Source: Labia minor (taxonomy: Eukaryota; Arthropoda; Insecta; Dermaptera; Spongiphoridae). From it: a stretch of DNA of 64,000 nucleotides. The position numbers and the translations under genes were made by a program. Below are positions 33,690-46,064 of the stretch, in pieces. The DNA lies in NCBI GenBank assembly GCA_963082975.1, contig OY720349.1, positions 50,573,962 through 50,637,961 of the forward strand, read 5' to 3'. Each line of letters starts with the position of its first letter. The first letter of the stretch is position 1. The notes under the pieces are model-generated. The model searched no databases and had not been told where the DNA came from. It saw only the letters and a list, made by a program, of their open reading frames with translations.

Positions 33690-34140
33690 CAAGTGTAAAG
33701 ACAGACAGCTGGGCGATGGTGTCGTGTGCAATCAATATGCATCAAACAAGAGTGAGTGAGTGGCAATGCAATCAACTTGGCTGAGGGAATTTCTAGCTGG
33801 AAGCCTCGACGGTAGCTACCGCAACTCTCCACCTAGAGACCCAAACCAAAAGGGGGATGAAAGGAAGCAACTCTCTCTCTCTCTATCTCTCTCTTTAGGA
33901 ATATGAGGTGGTGGAAGAGGGGCCGATTGCATGATAATGGTACAGGGTCTATGTTTAGAAACCAGATCTATTGATAAGTCAATTAGCAGGCCGGCGAATT
34001 AATTATCGCATTGTCTAACGGGTGACCCCCATCTTCTACCTGGACCGAGGGCATCAACTGAATAGATAAATCAAATCACTTAACACACACATGCATGCAT
34101 GGCTTTTATTATCAACCGTTCACTTCCGGAACATCAAATA
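33690..34140. other. GC-richer unique island with (CT)n
   Basis: A long island: 'gacagctgggcgatggtgtc', (CT)n at 33866-33892, 'aggccggcgaattaattatc' (a homeodomain-type AATTAATTA core) and 'tctacctggaccgagggcat'. No ORF. One of the better candidates for a regulatory element. Confidence 0.38.
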
Positions 34141-35992
34141 ACAACCATCGATTCACATGAATATTAAAAATATACAAAAATAAAATTCAACAAAAGTAAT
34201 GTATATCTAGTCAATTATCAAAACAACGATAAATTAAATTAGTTTTAGTTTATTGATGATTATAAATTCTGCTTTCGCGTTATTTTTATTTTATTTAAGA
34301 ATTTTTTTTTTTTTTTTTTTTGGTTACTTAAAATATTTTCAAAAAAATTCACAAATACTGATTTGAAGGGTATTTAGGATTGTTTAAGTATGCTATGTAA
34401 AAATATTTACCAGTGACTTTTCAAATTTCTTATGTAGAAATTCATTATTTTCCATTTTTTTTTATTTCAAACACAAAATAAATAATATATATAAAACAAA
34501 TTTTAATTAAATTCAATATTACCACTCGAAACACTCAAAAAGCCATATATAAAAGGTGGTATATAAAAATTATAGTTTTTAATGAAGAAATTTAATTATA
34601 TATTAATTATTAATAATTTATTAATAGTTACTAAATAGTTTATTTTACACTTATTTAGGTATACAAATATATTCATAAGCTAAATTTACTATGTATTTAT
34701 TTATGTGTGAGTGAGATACATTTTTTTAGGTTCTTTAAAATCGTCCCAAAAACCCGAACTAAAAAACAGGATACTTTTTATTAAAATTATAAGAATTATA
34801 TAACAATGATTATTATATTTATTTTATCATCTAATTTGATACGTGATAAGTAGAAAAATGTTTCGCTCATATATTCAATAAAAAAATAAAGAACTAATAA
34901 GAAGTGGTAAGAGCAATTTTAGCATTTTCATATTAAATTATTATGAGAAATCTTTATTTGAAGATATAGATCCACATTGAGAAATGAATTTTCATGAATA
35001 TTATTAACGAGGGTGCAAATGAATGGGTTTATGAAAGGGAATGAAAAGCAATGTTGGGGAGATTGTAAAAGGGTTAACGAAGTGGCGAAATGAATGAATA
35101 TATGACAGGTTGAAGTGTCATGCGACTTTCTAATCATACATCATTAACATGCAAACCTCTCTTTTAATATCCTTGGGTTCATAAATGAATGCTAGGCTTA
35201 TGATGAGACTACAAGATATACGAATCAAATTTTAAACAAACAACCATTAAAAACTTTTAGAAAATTATTAATTAATCATTATCTGGTTGATTATTTTTTT
35301 CTCCTCTTGGGATATATGAAAAAACTTGAATGGTTTGGTTACTTTAAGTAACATTTCAATACAAATTAAACTCATAGTACTTAGATTTTTGAAACGTAGA
35401 ATTATAATCAAGATGTAAAATAAATTTTTTTATAATAGATAACTTATGACTTTTAAACAAAATAAACAAATATTTGAACAAATGTGAACTTATACAATAA
35501 TATTAGATATACTCAGTTATTTACAAATATATTGTAAATATTTCATATAAAAATCTCAAAAAAAAACTTTACTGTAATATCAGCATATATGTTTTAAATA
35601 AAACAACAAAGTAAGATTTTATATTTTTTGCGCCAGAGCAGAGTTTCAAGAAGTTACATCATGAGCAGTGGTCTCTAAAACGTTTAGCAATTTTGATACA
35701 TCTTTAACTAATTATTTTATTTGAGTGATTCCTAAGAAACTTGGAGATTTGAAGTAATTTTATATATGTAGTAAAGTATATAAAAGTATCGACTAGATGT
35801 GAAGTGAAACTCTTTCTTCCCACAAAATTTTCCTCTCAACAAAATGTTTAAGAAACCCTGTTCTAGACTATTCACATATAAGTACACAGACAATTTGCTA
35901 AAAGAAATCAACTATATTTTGTATTCATTGACCGTCATACATGTTTACTATTTTCGTTGAAATCTCGAGTTATAAATTTTAGATCGATTATA
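34141..35992. other. AT-rich filler with possible small hAT MITE
   Basis: Mostly low-complexity (T-run at 34303-34320). 35666-35860 is bounded by 'cagtggtctctaaaacgttt' and 'aaatgtttaagaaaccctg', which form an imperfect hAT-like terminal pair, but no 8-bp target duplication is found, so it is either old or spurious. Confidence 0.35.
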
Positions 35993-36837
35993 TACGAGAT
36001 CTGTTCAAAAAGATGAATTTTGAATTTTCGAGGGCTGTGTCCATTCGATTATCGACATTTTTTTTTGTTATTTTAGTACACTTATATTTCTCTTTTGTTG
36101 GCATTATCAGCCATTTGGATTAGTAGTTTGACAAAAGTCATGTTTTGTCATGTTTTGTGTGTTCTTCAATTTTTTACTTTAAAAAAATAGATCAAAGAAT
36201 CTGTATTAAATTTTGGGTTAAAAATGGAATAAAATGCTCCAACGTGCTCCAAAATGTTGACCGTGGCATTCGGCGAGTCTACTTTGTCTCAAAAAAATGT
36301 TTAAAATTTCTATTAAATGTGAAGGATTTGCTCACTGTTTTCTTCGATTATAATGACGTGGTGCATCATGAGTCCTTTCCAATAGGACGTACCGTTAATA
36401 TGGAATACTACAAGGAAGTTATGCAACGTTTGCATGAGCTCAAACGATCGGAATTGTGGAAAAACAAATCATGGATTCTGCATCACGATAATGCACCAGC
36501 TCACATCATTGCTTGTTCGTGATTTTTTGGTGAAAAACAACACCGTAATCATCCCTCAACCACCGTATTCACCAGATTTGGCTCATTGAGACTTTTTCCT
36601 ATTCCCAAAACTGAAGAGACCAATGAAAGGAAAGCGATTTGCCGCAATTGATGAGATAAAGTCGGAATCGAAGAACGAGCTGATGGCCACACCGAAAAGC
36701 GCATTTCAGAAGTGCTTCGACTATTGGAAGAAGTACATTATATCTCTGGGGAATTACTTTGAAGGAGACAAAATGGATATTGTTGAATAAATAAATACTT
36801 TTCGAAATAATTCATAATTCACCTTTTCTTCATTCAT
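35993..36837 (+). mobile_element. Deleted mariner element
   Basis: The left end 'tacgagatctgttcaaaaag' continuing into 'gaattttgaattttcgaggg' is typical of a mariner lineage widespread in arthropods. The right end is its decayed inverted counterpart ('attcataattcacctttt'). The interior encodes a damaged transposase (next entry). TA is plausible at both flanks but eroded. Confidence 0.8.
36145..36790 (+). pseudogene. Mariner transposase pseudogene
   Basis: The first ORF (36145-36522) begins with a piece of the DNA-binding head ('DQRICIKFWVKNGIKCSNVL'). It is joined by a deletion to 'LLTVFFDYNDVVHHESFP', and 'SWILHHDNAPAH' holds the second catalytic Asp. A frameshift at ~36515 moves the rest to another frame: 'PPYSPDLAH' with the third catalytic Asp, a stop just after it, then 'KRFAAIDEIKSESKNEL' to the end near 36790. 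The first catalytic Asp is lost. No activity possible. Confidence 0.88.
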
Positions 36838-37039
36838 AGCTATTATTGATATAAGTTTGTACATGAAAATTAAAATGAATTCCATATTATGGTAATTCTC
36901 TTATTGAAATTGCAAAAACAAAAATCGAAGAAAAACTCATTTGTATTGTTTAATTCTCCATGATTAATAGTATCATTTAATGACTAATGTTTGATTGTAG
37001 ATAATAGATGAATGTATTTAAGAAAGTGAGAGGGGATTT

Positions 37040-37345
37040 GAAGAGGGTTCTGTGCCTGTGTTTATTGTTTTGACGGCATCGAACCGTTGCAAGGGAATCA
37101 ATTAAGAGTTTGGCGCTCGCCCTCTATAAATAAATGCATGAAGATGAAAATAATGCATCCCACTCTATCTCTTTCACTCCAACTCCTCTCGTTCTATCTC
37201 TCTTAGTAGTAATCACTTTTAGAGAGATTTCCTTTCACGATTATTAATTAAATACGTTCTTCAATGATTTTGATAAGTAAATGAAATGGCATTTGTATTT
37301 AACTGTGCTCTGCTCATTTCGGGGTAGAAACGCATTGAACAACAA
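37040..37345. other. GC-richer unique island
   Basis: Contains 'ttgacggcatcgaaccgttg', 'tttggcgctcgccctctata' and TATA-like 'tataaataaatgcatg' (37125-37140), then pyrimidine-rich 'ctctcgttctatctctctta'. Could be a promoter-like or enhancer-like element; no transcript evidence. Confidence 0.35.
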
Positions 37346-37430
37346 CAACAACCTTGATAACAATCAAGAGAAACTTTAGTACGGTCTTAAAATATATATG
37401 TAAAAATATATACATGAGATCCCTTTAAAA

Positions 37431-38082
37431 ATAAGTTGACCTGTGGCCAGGTCCGAACCGACCGACGGTTTGAAGTAAATTAATTTCCAGCTACAGAAAC
37501 AATTTCAAATAATTTTCATATATCTATTAATGTAATAAAAAACATATAGGCATATAACATAAATATTTTTAATTTTATTTTATTTATAATATATGTATAT
37601 ATTTATATGTAAGACCAGGCTGTGACGTCATGAATGGCTGGATGACGTCATATAATTTTAAATCAAGAAAAAACTAATAAATATGATTTTCCCGAGGATA
37701 AAACCAATACAAAGTGCATGATTCGTGGTGATATATAAAAAAATCTCCTCATGTGAAATTTGGTGTGAAAATAACCCTTCCCTTCCTATCGTCGATCGCT
37801 AATACTACCACTTCCGGTTTCCAGATTTGCACCAAAAGTTGATCAATTCATCCCACTGATGCATTAAGTAAATATACCAAATTTCATCAAAATCGGTTGA
37901 GCCGTTCAGGCTGTACACATCTATACGGACGGACAGACGGACAGACGGACGGACAGACATCATGCTAAAAATACTTTTTTCTGTTTAGAAAATGCATGAT
38001 TCGTGGAGATATGTAAAAATTTCCACATGTGAAATTTGGTGTGAAAACAATACCTCCCTTACTATCGTCGGTCGGTAAAAAA
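37431..38082 (-). mobile_element. Family B Helentron-like element, long form (B5)
   Basis: Complete copy; its hairpin end lies at 37436-37451. TGACGTCA at 37623-37630 and 37643-37650. It shows the internal duplication clearly: two related ~85-bp units, 37717-37803 and 37994-38078, both containing 'catgattcgtgg', 'catgtgaaatttggtgtgaa' and 'tatcgtcg.tcg'. They flank the core and the (GACR)n tract (37924-37960). Confidence 0.9.
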
Positions 38083-38113
38083 TCCTAAGAGGAATGAATA
38101 GTCTGCCGATGAA

Positions 38114-38841
38114 CCACTTAACGTACGTGCTCGTGACATATACGAGCACCTCTTATATGTCGCTCGTATATGTCTCTAGCGACTCTTAAATATATTTTCT
38201 AAATTTTCTATGCTCGATTTACTTACTTATTTCTTATACTGTTCATATATAATTATTCTATTACAGGTGAGGTGTCTCTAAATCCACACTTTCGACGAAA
38301 TATATTTTTTTCTATTATTGAATAGATGTCGTAACGTATCAGATTTTAACGGATATTTCAAATAGAAATAGTAGCGTCTATAACGTATACGAATATTAGC
38401 TTTCTTTACTCTGTTGTAATTTGTGACTTATATTTATTATAATTATTTAGTAAGTATTTTTTTTTATTTATAAATTATAATATAATTTTTTTTATTTATA
38501 AATTACATAATATATTATTTACACACTCAAACACAAATATATATAAATATTTTTTTTTCATTGAATTACTTGCGTTGTAATATCCTTTATTGAATTATTA
38601 TTTTTTTTTTATAAGTTATTTTAGTAAAACCTTATATCTATAAATATATAATATAAATATATATATATAAATTATATTTATAATTAGTGTATATATGAAT
38701 ATTCAAATAATATTGTATATTTACAAAAATATAATTCATTAATGCTCCAACCCCAGGTAAAATCAAGACTTAATTCCAGCTGTAAAAAAATAGGATCATT
38801 TTTTTGACCATTATTTCCAAAAAAATGTATACGTTAAATGG
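38114..38841. mobile_element. piggyBac-like non-autonomous element
   Basis: The left end CCACTTAACGTACG and the right end CGTTAAATGG (inverse CCATTTAACGTATAC) match over ~14 bp with two differences. The right flank is TTAA (38842-38845), the left flank TGAA, one change from TTAA. Just inside the left end lies a short palindrome 'gtgctcgtgacatatacgag'. 728 bp, no ORF. CCNTTAACG-type ends with TTAA targets suggest piggyBac. Confidence 0.5.
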
Positions 38842-39040
38842 TTAAATTATCATACAATTATTTTTTAAAAATAAATAAATAAATTACTGATTTATATAAT
38901 AATTAAATAAACAAAAATGAAATATTGTTTTTAGACGGATTTTTTCAGATAGGATATGAATATATGAATGTGGATTGGTGATCGAAATAACGTTTATTTC
39001 GTTTTTGTTCGAATAAATATAATTATTACACATATGTATA

Positions 39041-39304
39041 TTAGAAGAGCAGGATACCTGGCTAGAATGGGAGAGGAAAGAATGGCGAAAAATATGTTGA
39101 TGAGGAAACCGATTGGGAAACGTCCGCTTGGAAGACCAAGGACGCGGTGGGTGGACTATGTAGGAAGGGACGTGAGAGAGAAGGAAGAGTGTAGGGGTAG
39201 GATTGATGAGGCCCAGGATAGGGACATTTGGAGAAATGTGGTTGCTGTGGCCAAAAACTTTCGAGTTTCGTAGGGTCACAGAGATACATAGATAGATAGA
39301 TGTA
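39041..39304 (+). pseudogene. LINE 3' fragment (F2)
   Basis: About 75 codons of the RT C-terminus in one open frame ('ARMGEERMAKN', 'GKRPLGRPRTRWVDYVGRD', 'WRNVVAVAKNFRVS') ending at 39273, then the family tail 'gagatacatagatagatagat'. This is the best-preserved copy of this 3' segment and shows what F1, F4 and F5 have lost. 5' truncated; upstream is unrelated AT-rich DNA. Confidence 0.85.
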
Positions 39305-39539
39305 TATTATGAATAATAAGCATAAGGAATTATAATAAGTTTGAAAAGCCAAATACTTATAATGAAATAATACATAAAGTATGGGCAATTGGTTAAATAG
39401 AATTAACGTGAATAAATCTCATGTATCCAGTTCCATCCTATTCGTATGCGTATAATATATAATATAATTTTTAGTTATATCGCAAGTATCTAAAATGTTT
39501 ATATGACTTTTTTTATTTGAAATTTTTCTCGGTTCTTCT
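39305..39539. other. AT-rich filler
   Basis: Nothing recognised. Confidence 0.4.
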
Positions 39540-39980
39540 TTAGTAACCTTTTATCCATCCACCTCTTCTGTTTTTCATTCTAATAGAGTAGGCATATGCG
39601 AGGGAATAGAGATAGAGATTGGATGTATACATTGAATTCTTTTCTAAATCCTGGACAGGCTCAACGATGATATTCATATCAAAATATCTCCGGATCGCTT
39701 TAAGCCTGTCTGCGGTCGCACAATAGAGCAGCCCCCTTACTCAACCTCCTCTCTCTCCACACTTCCTAACTCAAGAGCTCATTTTGTGCTACCGAGGCAG
39801 TAGAGTTTTAGGGAAGGGAGGGGGAAATGAGAGAATTCCCCCCCTCCCCTCCCTAACTCAATGTTTCGCGTCTTATCGCGTCATTCCACTTAACAGACTG
39901 GTTGTAGTCCCTGTTGCTACTACTGCTATTAACACATTCATCATAGCCAGTGATTTAAACGTAAACACCCCTTAAATTAA
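39540..39980. other. GC-richer unique island
   Basis: Long, relatively GC-rich block ('tttaagcctgtctgcggtcg', 'gggaagggagggggaaatga', 'ttgtagtccctgttgctact'). A 63-codon ORF (39784-39975) has no known domain. Candidate conserved noncoding element. Confidence 0.35.
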
Positions 39981-40166
39981 TATTTCATATAGATCTCAAG
40001 ATAGAAGTTGAACAGATTCCCTTTTCTTTAGTTTTATTAATTAATTCAGATGTTTGACAATAAAACATTTTTTTTCTTAATTAGGGATTATAAGTTATTA
40101 TAAAGGATTATAATAAAATGGAACTTCTAAGTTGTTTTCCAATAAATAAAATAAACTATTTATTTT

Positions 40167-40759
40167 ATTTTTACCAACCGACGATAGTAAGGGAGGTATT
40201 GTTTCCACACCACATGTGGAGATTTTTACATATTTCCATGAATCATGCATATTCTTAACAGAAAAAAGTATTTTTAGCATGATGTCTGTCCGTCCGTCCG
40301 TATAGATGTGAACGGCTCAACGGATTTTGATGAAATTTGATATATTTACTTAATGCATCAGTATGATGAATTGATCAACTTTTCGTGCAAATCCGGAAAC
40401 CGGAAGTGGTAGTTAGCGATCGACAATAGGTAGGGAAGGGTTATTTTCACACCAAATTTCACATGAGGAGATTTTTTACATATAACCACGAATTGGTTTT
40501 ATCCTCGAGAAAAATAATCTTTATTAGTTTTTTCTTAATTTAAAATTATATGACGTCATCCAGCCATTCATGACGTCACATCCTGGTCTTACATATATAT
40601 TATAAATAAAATAAAATTAAAAATATTTATGTTCTATCCATATCTGTTTTTTATTACATTAATAGATATATTAAAATTATTTGAAATTGTTTCTGTAGCT
40701 GGAAATTAATTTACTTCAAACCGTCGGTCGGTTCGGACCTGGCCACAGGTCAACTTATT
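40167..40759 (+). mobile_element. Family B Helentron-like element, long form (B6)
   Basis: Full plan present with a short (GTCC)n (40287-40300) and TGACGTCA at 40551-40558 and 40571-40578. The first subterminal repeat reads ACCAACCGACGA (one change) and the first unit has a deletion. Both TGACGTCA sites are intact even though surrounding bases have drifted. Confidence 0.87.
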
Positions 40760-41219
40760 TGAAGTTAAGAAAATTTAAATTAAATATGTATTAAAAAAAA
40801 ATTTGAAATAAAACTTTTCATTGAATTTAATAAAATAAAACAATAAATTCACACAAGTTCATTAACCTTGGTTGAATTCAAATCTCTCCAACATAAAATT
40901 ACATGTTATTTAAAAAATTTTTGCTTAACAAACCAATCTTTTTTGAGATTAATTAAAAAAAAAAAACATTTCTTTATCTGCCGGAAACTCTTAATATCGA
41001 TTTCTTTATAAAAGACAAAAAAAAAAATTAAGATTAAAAACAATTCAAATAGATGTTTTTGCTATATTGGAAAACATCGGAATTTAGCAAAAAGAAACAA
41101 ACAGTCGGCTAATTAAAGAAAGAAGCAAATGTGTTTAAAAAAAATAAATAAATAAATAAATTAAAAAACTAGCTAATCGAAAAACGAAATGTCGTTCAAA
41201 TGGAAGCAAATCATCGATT
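40760..41219. other. AT-rich filler
   Basis: Poly-A rich; nothing recognised. Confidence 0.4.
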
Positions 41220-41545
41220 AGGTTGGCATTAATTGTCTGTCTGTAAGGATTCAAGAGATGCGCACGAATGACCGCCAGTCGTGCGGAACTCGAACAAAGT
41301 CATCAACTTTGGACAACACAACGGGCATCGGTGGGTGTGAGGGGAGAAGTGGAAGGGATGTGGCGATCTTTCTATCTCTCTTCAGGCAGGAGTGCAAGGG
41401 GGTAGCGATATATTGTGGATGTTTACAAAGAGCCCTCGCTAATTTAATTCAGTGGTTGGCGATGGCCGGCACAACTCATGTCCTAAACATACATCCTCTC
41501 GTGAAGGACACTTAAACATAAACTTTCCCGGAGGTGGGAGGAAAG
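41220..41545. other. GC-richer unique island
   Basis: Contains 'aaacatacatcctctcgtga', 'tgtgaggggagaagtggaag' and 'gtggttggcgatggccggca'. An 85-codon ORF (41258-41515) has no family resemblance. The following kilobase (to ~42480) is also somewhat less AT-rich than average. Confidence 0.35.
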
Positions 41546-42951
41546 GTTTCGAGGTGAATCACAAACAACCACAAAACTAGCCAAATACACTTCACTGGTT
41601 TTAATCATAAAGATTTCACAGAAAAGTTAAAATTCAGTGTAATGACAGGTGGAAGAAGGCTCTAAGATCAGAGATTTTTAAATTATCAATCAACAGTAAT
41701 GTTAACGCAAAGAAGTTGCCAAAATATGCTTCAGTGCATAAATCAATAACCCTATTTACGTTAACAAGTTTTTATTTAATTTAAAAACTGTTTGTCAAGG
41801 TCGCCAGCTATTATTTTTTTTAAAAAGGAAGATTAGCGAAACCTTTTAATTCAAGTAATACTTACCAAGCAGACCAGTAAGACTTAAATAACTCCTAAAT
41901 TATAAGAAATACATAAATCGTCCCTGGGTAATCCGAAAACTGCAGACACGTGCCTTCTAATTCTTATTTAAATAAAATAAGAAATAAAACACTGGAAGCT
42001 CTCCAAACCACAATCAATTTAACCCACCTAAATCTCCTTAAGGTATAAAGAAATAATTAATAAATAAAACAAATTCAATTTCGTTTTCTGATATATTTAT
42101 AAATGATGCAATTTGTAAAAAAAAGGTAAAAAGATATAAAGCAGTATTCAATTAAGCTTAAGATGAAAATATATAAAACAATCTTAATCTAAACTAAACA
42201 AATTAATAAACAACTAAATTATAAAATAAATCGAGATCGCACAATGGTATCAAGAATTCTCCACTGGACCTCTGATACGCAAATAACTCAAATTACAAAA
42301 TAAGATTTAATTAAACATTAATCAAATTAATTAACATATCAATTTCAATACACCTGAGCAGCGAGAATTAAATAAGGGAGAATTTTAAAAACCTAAATAG
42401 TTTTTGTTCGAATAAGAAATACAATTAGAGAGGTCTTCCAATATGACCTTACCCCACAAAAGCTCAGCACAAATAGATGAGATCACATGATAACATGTCA
42501 CCAAAGGCCTAGAAAACTCAAGATGCTACAAACATATTTGAATTTCTTAGCCATGTGTGTTTGCCTACTCAGCCACTAGAACTTTTCAAAATATTAAAAT
42601 AGCGAATTTTCGGGAGTTTCAATCTTGCTTAAACAAGTAATAACCCCAAATACCTATATTTAGCAGATTTTGATTATCTTTTTTCTTAGAAAATTTATTT
42701 TTTTATTTTTTTTTTTTTAATAAAAATTTGTATATATATTTCCTTAAAATATTTGTACTTTCCTTCTGATATATATATGACTAAATAATCCTAATCCCTA
42801 TTTAAATTATAATTATTTTGATTATAAACATTGATTGACGCAAGGAATAAATGTCTTTAGAAAGAAAATTATTCTATTTTTCTGAATAATTGTGTTTTTT
42901 TTTACCTGTAATAAACAATTTTCAACAAATACAATTAAACAAATCTGATAT
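41546..42951. other. Unassigned spacer
   Basis: Moderately AT-rich, low in homopolymers until ~42650, with no ORF above noise and no shared repeat. It may be unique single-copy DNA. Confidence 0.35.
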
Positions 42952-43161
42952 ATAACGGAATTTTGTAAATTAAGCCACATATTGATATTTGTTATTGTAA
43001 ATTTATTCAAAAAATACAAACATATACACAACGTTTCGATTGCTACTTCTGCAATCGTTATCAAGCGACTGCAGTGTTCGAGCGTCCAGTGACTTGTATT
43101 TTTTGAATAAATTTACAATAACAAATATCAATATGTGGTTTAATTTACAAAATTCCGTTAT
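42952..43161. repeat. Family E inverted repeat (E1), Penelope-like ends
   Basis: Arms 42952-43019 and 43094-43161 (68 bp each, one mismatch) flank a 74-bp centre. The centre reads, on the minus strand, 'cgcttgataacgattgcaga' then 'agtagcaatcgaaacgttg'. The stem CGATTGC/GCAATCG plus GAAAC resembles part of a decayed hammerhead-ribozyme core, known from Penelope-like element repeats. Related sequence at 58888-59113 and 61490-61612. Confidence 0.7.
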
Positions 43162-45029
43162 AAATAAAAACAACCACCAAAGCTTTAATAATTTAAAATC
43201 TGATATAGATATATTAATATAGAATAATTATTATACATTTAAGTTATTCTTTTAACAAAAAATTTAACTTTCACGCGTTTTAATAAAATTATAGAAATTT
43301 TCCGTTTAATTTTATAAATAAAACAAACAATTATCATACTATTGCGTCTGTGGGAAGAATATTACCTAACTAAATAAATATATATGAATATATAAAAACT
43401 ATAAATTCAATAAAATAATAATTTGGATAATCGTTTTTTTATTATTAATTAAAAATGAGTTATGCTAATTTAGGTTAGATTAAGAAATAATGACGGAAAA
43501 AAGAAAACGTCAGTACAGCTCTATTCTCAATAACATTAATATGTGAATCAAAATTAATGAAATTAATTTTTAATTGCATATAAACATAAAACTATCAAAA
43601 TTATACTGGTATTAAAAATTAATTATCTTTAATTTAGATTCATCTTAGAAAGGCGCTGCGCTAGCTAGCCTGGCGTTCTCTTTTTTGTCACTATACCAAT
43701 TATAATTATATATATATATATATTATATTAATACCATGACATTTTTTTCGAATTTGAAATTTTGTTAAAAATAAATTGTAGACATTCAATTTTTCTATTG
43801 TTCTAAAAACTTATAGACTTAGTATAATTGTGTTATCTTAAAATAAGACAAATTTGGAAATGCTCCTTAAATAGAGATTGCTTCAAATGAGAACTGATAA
43901 TCAGCTATTATATATTAAGACAAAAATCTTTAAAGTCATTCTTGATATTAGGCCACTAAATTTAAGTGTGGGTTTATTGATAAATAATTTATTAATATTT
44001 ATTTTTATTATTAATTGATTTAAATATTTATCACTCTAATGAACTCTTTTTACAAATTCTTTGTTATTTTTAAAAACGGTCAGTGTTGGACGCTATTTAT
44101 TTATGAAGTTCTTTGTTTATACTATATAGGTACATTCCTCAATCTACGTCAATTGACCGGGAGAAATTGGCAAACTATTTGGGACACTGGGTCCATACCA
44201 TAAAAACTCGCTCAAAACGGTACGTCTGGGGTATTAACTGATATAAAAATATATATATAATAAATATTAACTCGACCCTTTATTTTGAAGAAATTTTATA
44301 TCATAATTAGAATATTCGTCATTGTTAAGGGGTAAAACAACCTAATGAAATATAATTATTGTAATAGTAATTTTTTTTTTAAATAAAACAACGATTCATA
44401 AAACAAAAAGTATCATTCAATTTTTAAATGATTCCCCCTCTTGTTATAATGTAAGTTACAGACCATCTCTAATGTAAGTCTTTAAGTTTTAATTCAATTT
44501 TTGAATTAGTTCTTATCGTTTTCCATTACTCAAATATGTATAATATGCATTTCCAAAATGTGTTTCACCATCATCAATAAAGAACAAACAGTTTTGATAG
44601 AAATTTATTAGTTTAATTTATTTGTTCTAAATTAATAAAATTTATTTCAAAGAATATTCCTCTTATATACACAAACATGTGTTTAATTTATTAATAATAA
44701 TTAAATAAAAATCTCAACTAAAGGGTTTATATTCGTATTATAATTATTCATGAATAGCAATTTGATTCTCTTCTATTTCTATGCTATTATCAATAATTTA
44801 TTAAGTTTATTCCTTATAATTGAGAGAATAGAAAAGGAGGGGAGGAGAGTGTATAATTTCGCATTGATTGGCCAGTATTATATAATATTATATTGAATTA
44901 TTTCGTGTCAATAATTCTACCCATTTACTTATTGTGCTATTATTATATAGAATATTTATATATCTATAAGCGCTTACAATTAATTAATAGAGGTCCATTT
45001 GAAAAGCATTGCATTTGTAGTAATTAATA
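43162..45029. other. AT-rich filler, 1.9 kb
   Basis: Small GC-richer spots at 43650-43680 ('gcgctgcgctagctagcctg') and 44090-44235 ('caattgaccgggagaaattg', 'gggacactgggtccatacca') stand out. The second could be a piece of a retroelement, but no frame supports it. No gene recognised. Confidence 0.35.
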
Positions 45030-45240
45030 TTTGAAGGACTTATTTAGGTAAGCTGCGATATGCATGGGTGCTTCAAATTGAATGCTATCTGGCTATTGAT
45101 AATGCGTTAAATGTTTGAACGCTCTGTTCTGATTTTGCACTTGGACTTAATTGGATAAATAAATAGGGTCGACGCAAGTGGATTGCAAAACAACAGCCCT
45201 TTCTCTCTCCTTCTCATTCTCCCTTATCAACTTAATAATA
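45030..45240. other. GC-neutral unique island
   Basis: Dense in homeodomain- and NK-type words ('cacttggacttaattgg', 'gcaagtggattgc', 'ctattgataatgcg') and ending in a pyrimidine run. Possible enhancer; inference only. Confidence 0.3.
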
Positions 45241-45586
45241 ATAATAATATATATATATATATATGTAATCTTTAAATAATTAGGCTATAATAATTTCGAT
45301 TTTCTGAAAAGATTTATTAAAACATAAATTATATACATAATATAACAAAATTAATAATAGTGTTATATACAGAATATACAATATACGATAATATAATCAT
45401 AACTGAAAAGAAAAGATTATAAGACCTTTCTTTGGTATTTAAAGATTAACAAATGTGATATATGATATAATTAATATATTAATATAGTTACTTGAAAACA
45501 TGTATTTATTATATATAAAGTCGGTTATCTTTCAAAGTCTCTAGCACTACCAACTTAGCTCTGGATATTATATTAAGAGCACTATA

Positions 45587-46064
45587 CGAGGGTAGTCTGA
45601 AAAGTTTCCGACCTGGCCAAGAAAATCGATGTTTTTAAATTTTTTTTTTTTGCTATATTTTTCAACATAATCTCCATCAACACTGATACATTTCTCATAA
45701 CGGTGTTCTAATTAATTTAATTAATTAATAAATTATTTAATTAATTAATTAAATTTGATTTAATTTAATTTAAGTCTCATCAACAGTTATGAATCGACGC
45801 AAAAATTCGTTTGGATTACGCCTACAGTGCCAAATTGTCGTTAGAAATGGTTTTTCGAAGCAATTTTTGGTCTAATGTTAGGAAATGCGGCACCCACGCT
45901 GCACACAGCTTTCCATATTCAAATGGTTTTGCAAAATATTTCGCACACGTTCAGCTGACATCGTACAGGTCTCAGCTATCTTGAATTTTGAAAAATAAAA
46001 CAAATAAAAAATTGAAAAACATCGTTTTTCTTGGTCAGGTCGGAAACTTTTCAGGCCACCCTCG
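45587..46064 (-). mobile_element. Mariner-derived MITE
   Basis: Ends 'cgagggtagtctgaaaagtt' and 'aacttttcaggccaccctcg', about 50 bp long with few mismatches, with TA at 45585-45586 and 46065-46066. Minus-strand remnants read 'IAETCTMSAERVRNILQNHL' and 'RRNPNEFLRRFITVDET', i.e. the DNA-binding half up to the first catalytic Asp, with stops and one frame change. The rest of the transposase is deleted, and an (AATT)n patch (45712-45770) replaces part of it. Confidence 0.88.

Noticed and set aside
38884-39388. Minus-strand ORFs of 131 and 108 codons
   Set aside because: Antisense of the LINE F2 fragment; the plus-strand frame is the meaningful one.
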